Positions 60,769 through 64,000 of a stretch of 64,000 nt of DNA are shown piece after piece. The stretch covers positions 124,001 through 188,000 of the forward strand of contig NW_027437431.1 in assembly GCF_964204645.1 (NCBI RefSeq). The letters are read 5' to 3'. The notes beneath the pieces are model-generated. The model did not search any database, was not told the origin of the DNA, and saw only the letters and a list, made by a program, of their open reading frames with translations. The position numbers and the translations under genes were made by a program. Numbering within the stretch: position 1 is the stretch's first letter; every line of letters starts with the position of its first letter. The DNA comes from Tubulanus polymorphus (taxonomy: Eukaryota > Nemertea > Palaeonemertea > Tubulaniformes > Tubulanidae).

Positions 60769-61405
60769 CTACCGCGTCCCCATTGATTGAAGAGGTTTGT
60801 CGAGGCTTTCTTGCGGTATACCATCGTTTAGTATATAATTAACTGAGGGCCTAGGACGCCGGCTAGGGATAGGACGCCTACTGCGCCAAGTCAGCTGTAG
60901 TTTCCCATCTATGGCTTCTTGATCAATAACGCGTTCCTCCAGTAATTTGAACAGGGCATTTTCTACATTAGTGTTCGTACCTGATGACTTCAACGACTTA
61001 ACCGATTTTTCGACATCGCTTATCTTTATGGTAAACTCATTTCGTAACTGGCCTACGACAGAATCAATTCTAAAATCGATAGTTTTTTCAATCTCGGATC
61101 TGGAGTGTTGGATCTCCTCTCTCAGTAGGTTGAACTTCCTATCGATTTTCTTTTCGATGGTTTTTTCATCCCCCTGATCTCATATAGCACATCGTTCAAT
61201 GTAAGCGCATCCTCGTCGTCGCTGTAGTCCGATGCTTATTCATTTTCCGAGGAAATTGGTTCATCTGGAGCGTTCTGGACGGTAACGACTTTTTAGCGGG
61301 AGGGGTGTTATTTGCCCCAAATGAGCCACGTTTTGAACTTTTGGTCGACTGAGTTTGCGGAGTATTATGGTTTTTACCTTTGTCCTTTTTCCCGTTTGCA
61401 GGCAT
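60769..61405 (-). pseudogene. LINE-type ORF1 remnant, broken by at least two frameshifts
   Basis: Begins MPANGKKDKGK, a basic Ser/Thr/Pro-rich N-terminus. The frame is then lost near PRKMN. An acidic segment, DDEDALTLNDVLYEIRG, continues in another frame, and a further shift at about 61165 restores a long helical stretch, EKTIEKKIDRKF onwards, with heptad spacing of hydrophobic residues (coiled coil). It ends at 60769. A basic tail plus acidic patch plus coiled coil is the usual make-up of ORF1 proteins of non-LTR retrotransposons. No reverse transcriptase is visible downstream, so the copy is also truncated. Confidence 0.55.
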
Positions 61406-61788
61406 CACGAAATAAACGGTAATACTGCTTGTGAAGAGATTTCTAGTGCATTCACTACTTAGTTTCGAGCGGGTTTATAGCTTCATTCATGCGTGACGGA
61501 ATTTCGCCTATGTCGCGTCTATTGGTAATGATCGGGTCTGCAATGGCGAGAATTACTAAGTCCAATAGCGAATAAAATCACGAAGTTTTCTAATGTATTT
61601 TACAAGTCACCATATTGCGCAAAACTCACAAAATTCATGCATACACATCTCCCGAGATTTACGTACTTTCTCTTGTCCAATCCTTGTGAGTGTCAGATGT
61701 CATATCAAAGGAATTTTGCAAATATTTTCGGACGACATACACACTTTGCGTCTACATACACGCCGCCATTTTGCCCAGGATTTTGCTC
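61406..61788. other. Spacer without a recognised gene
   Basis: Lies between two divergently oriented retroelement remnants and may contain their 5' untranslated regions. No motif identified. Confidence 0.35.
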
Positions 61789-61906
61789 AGGATTGTAGAT
61801 ATAGATATTGTCTACGAGTAGAATCGGTCGACAATTAGGATTGTAGACATAGTCGACGAGTAAAATCGGTCGACAATCAGGATTGTAGACATTGTTGACG
61901 AGTAAA
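61789..61906. repeat. Three tandem copies of a 42-48-bp repeat
   Basis: AGGATTGTAGA starts at 61789, 61837 and 61879. Each copy continues through a GTCTACGAGTA/GTCGACGAGTA segment, and the first two through AATCGGTCGACAAT. Located about 240 bp before the ORF1 start, possibly a LINE 5' UTR repeat promoter. Confidence 0.7.
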
Positions 61907-62059
61907 TGGGGCTAATTCTCCAGCATTACGTCATAATGCTCGGGATTCCATGAGAAGAGATCACTTCCGGAGTCACTGAGGTCCAACTTCCTTGTGGGTG
62001 ACGGACCTATTTTGAGAGTGCTCTCATCAAAATTATTTTGGTTCGTTATCGGTGGTCAT

Positions 62060-62130
62060 CTACTGTTGTAAGGTGAAAAATATTATATATTTATATTTGT
62101 TTACTTTTTCTTTACCTACTGTTGTAAGGT
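62060..62130. repeat. 15-bp direct repeat CTACTGTTGTAAGGT
   Basis: Exact copies at 62060-62074 and 62116-62130, 56 bp apart, just before the ORF1 start codon. Each contains a TAAGGT that resembles a splice donor. Confidence 0.6.
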
Positions 62131-62141
62131 ATGTTTATGCC

Positions 62142-64000
62142 ATGGCGGCTCATAATAAATTAGATTTACTTGACATTGGGTCAGAAATTACGGTCGCCAA
62201 TGAGGACGAGTCAGCTTGTTCTGCTGGTCTTGTGGCTGACGAAATGTCGGTTCAACAGGCTATTGATAAAGGACGGAGTCAGTCTTTTCTCCTTCTGTCT
62301 GACTATTATGGGTCTTCAAATAAGAACACTCAGGCTGTAAGTGTTGATAAAAAAGATAAGGACAAAGCCGCTAAACTGAAAGTTATTCCTAAAATTGCTC
62401 GTCGAGTTGTTAGGTCAAAAAGCTCAGGTTCAGCTCAACCAGAGACTTTATCTGAAAGTCATGTCGATCCTGTTATAACAGAGTTTTTAGAGATGAAAAA
62501 GAGACCTGAGGCTTTAGAGTCTTAATATTTGCAAAATGATTATGATCGGTTACAGGATCATTGTATACGAGTATATCAATATGGCGGCTTAGAGTCAGAC
62601 GCACAAATTTCGTGCTCGTTATATTTTCTCAATAATCGTTGTCCAAGTGATCGTAAGACAATGGATGCTGTGCAAGAATCGTTATTAATAAGAGAGAATT
62701 CTGTTAAATTCAGCCTCAGTCAGTTTGGGAAGCAGAAGTTAGGACATCTGGATGTAGTAAATGCGTTAGCGAAATATAAAATTGACGTGAGTAAAATCCT
62801 GTCGATTCAGTTAACTAACTCTAACTGTATAATCACAGCCACTGACAAGGAAACAAAAAATCGTTTATCAAAGCTCCAACTTGTTATCATGGATCGGCAA
62901 GTTAATTTCACCGATGTGGATGTTAATTACATTAATGTTAAGATAGTTGACGCTCCGATTGAAATGGACGACAAGGTGATCGTTGCGTTTTTATTGAAAT
63001 ACGGAGATTACGTGGACGGATCAATTAAAAGAGGTGTCATAAAAGGAACTCAGATATTTACAGGTACAAGGTATCTCCAGCTTCGTAACCTTGCAAACGT
63101 TATGCCGACATTTACAAAAATTGGAAATTTTCCAGTGAGATTGGATTGCGACTCTATATGTCATCTCTGTCTGAATTGTGATCACAATTCTTCAAATTGC
63201 CCGCGCCGACCGAACAATCGTTTATGTCACAACTGTAAATCGGCAGATCATTTTAAACGCGATTGTCCGTTGTTGAATGACCATGCTAAACAAGAGAGTA
63301 TTGGTCACCCGGTCACTGAAAGAGCTAATCTCCCAGGACCTGAAAGCACGCAAACAAGTGTAGAATCCGATAGAAACCAATCGCCTGATGTTGTCATTAT
63401 TGGAGATTCGAACATGCGAGATCTCCAGTATCCACATAGTAGCAGCGCTGTCATCCACCATTCTGGAGCAGCCGCTGAAAATATTCAGTCGCTTTTAGAA
63501 AAAGCATCATCCCAAATACCGAATCTAGAATCCGTTAAGGAGGTCATCGTTCACATTGGTACCAATGACGTCAATCGCAACAAGTCCGATACCGATGCTA
63601 TCAAAATGAACATTACCTTCGCCATCGCCAAAGTTCAGGAAAACTTTCCTTCCGCAAAAATATCACTTTCAAGTATCTTCCCTAAGAAAGGGAACTCAAA
63701 CGCTGCGAGGGATTTCAATACTGCCGCCTGCGCAGTTAATTCATACATGGGGCGATTCTGCTCCAAACAGAACATCCTATTCATTGATAATGACATCATT
63801 CTGAAACCCCACGGGGCTTTAAGAGATAGGTTTTACAACATTAGTGACAAATCGGGGATTCATTTGAACGAACTCGGGAAATCAACTGTTGCGAAGAACT
63901 TTGAATCGATGATCACTGCGATTACTACTGAAAACCACACTGAAGTTTTCAGTACCCCTGTGAATACAACGAAAAGAAAAGATCGATCTGAATCACAGAC
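62142..64000 (+). pseudogene. LINE ORF1 with two CCHC zinc knuckles and an SGNH hydrolase domain; one in-frame stop; 3' end outside window
   Basis: I chose the ATG at 62142 because of its GCCATGG context. The frame reads through TAA at 62523-62525 and is then open to the window edge. The first part is charged. From about 63159 there are two perfect CX2CX4HX4C knuckles (CHLCLNCDHNSSNC and CHNCKSADHFKRDC), which bind nucleic acid. An SGNH/GDSL hydrolase follows: VIIGDSN (block I, catalytic Ser) at about 63393, VHIGTNDV (block III) at about 63549 and SGIHLNELG (block V, catalytic His) at about 63857. Esterase domains of this kind are known in ORF1 proteins of CR1-type LINEs and some other invertebrate retroelements. 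Apart from the one stop it looks well preserved. Confidence 0.7.

Noticed and set aside
63222-63461. Minus-strand 79-codon frame
   Set aside because: Antisense to the CCHC/SGNH reading frame.

Overview
The window is eukaryotic (animal-like) DNA. There are no bacterial operons, the flanking DNA is AT-rich, and it carries degraded LINE, retropepsin-type, Polinton-like and MITE-like elements. A mollusc or other lophotrochozoan host is my inference from the style of the retroelements; no host single-copy gene is visible to confirm it.

Region 1 (1-50430) is a head-to-tail tandem array of a 3406-bp unit, about 14.8 copies, entered mid-unit at the left window edge and ending at 50430. Each unit has the gene content of a small parvovirus-like (densovirus-like) ssDNA virus, all on the + strand: a capsid protein with an N-terminal parvoviral phospholipase A2 domain (VP, 360 aa), a 102-aa protein with a hydrophobic N-terminus, and an NS1/Rep-type protein with a superfamily 3 helicase (467 aa from its first ATG). 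A noncoding region of about 700 bp then holds hairpins, octamer repeats, TATA boxes and a poly(A) signal. Every ORF is open in every copy that the window contains in full. The copies differ by only a handful of substitutions, one of them shared by two adjacent copies. The unit is smaller than known parvovirus genomes, and the order is noncoding-VP-ORF-NS1 rather than the usual NS-VP.

Region 2 (50431-53581) is AT-rich DNA. It contains minus-strand relics of a Polinton/adintovirus-type structural gene, one intact unknown 107-aa ORF, a 55-bp tandem duplication, two hairpin elements (52122-52265 and 52731-52842) and a minus-strand tRNA-Val(CAC)-like fragment.

Region 3 (53582-58213) is a 4632-bp element with two 1789-bp terminal inverted repeats around a 1054-bp centre, AG...CT termini and a flanking 6-bp duplication (GTTGTT). 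Polinton/Maverick-type elements have these terminal features. Its genes lie inside the inverted repeats, so they are present twice in opposite orientation: a zinc-finger protein, a small membrane protein and a C2H2 protein. It sits inside a retropepsin-coding reading frame.

Region 4 (58214-64000) holds that retropepsin fragment, a 370-bp MITE-like element, a frameshifted LINE ORF1 on the minus strand, and at the right edge a LINE ORF1 with two CCHC zinc knuckles and an SGNH hydrolase domain, interrupted by one in-frame stop.
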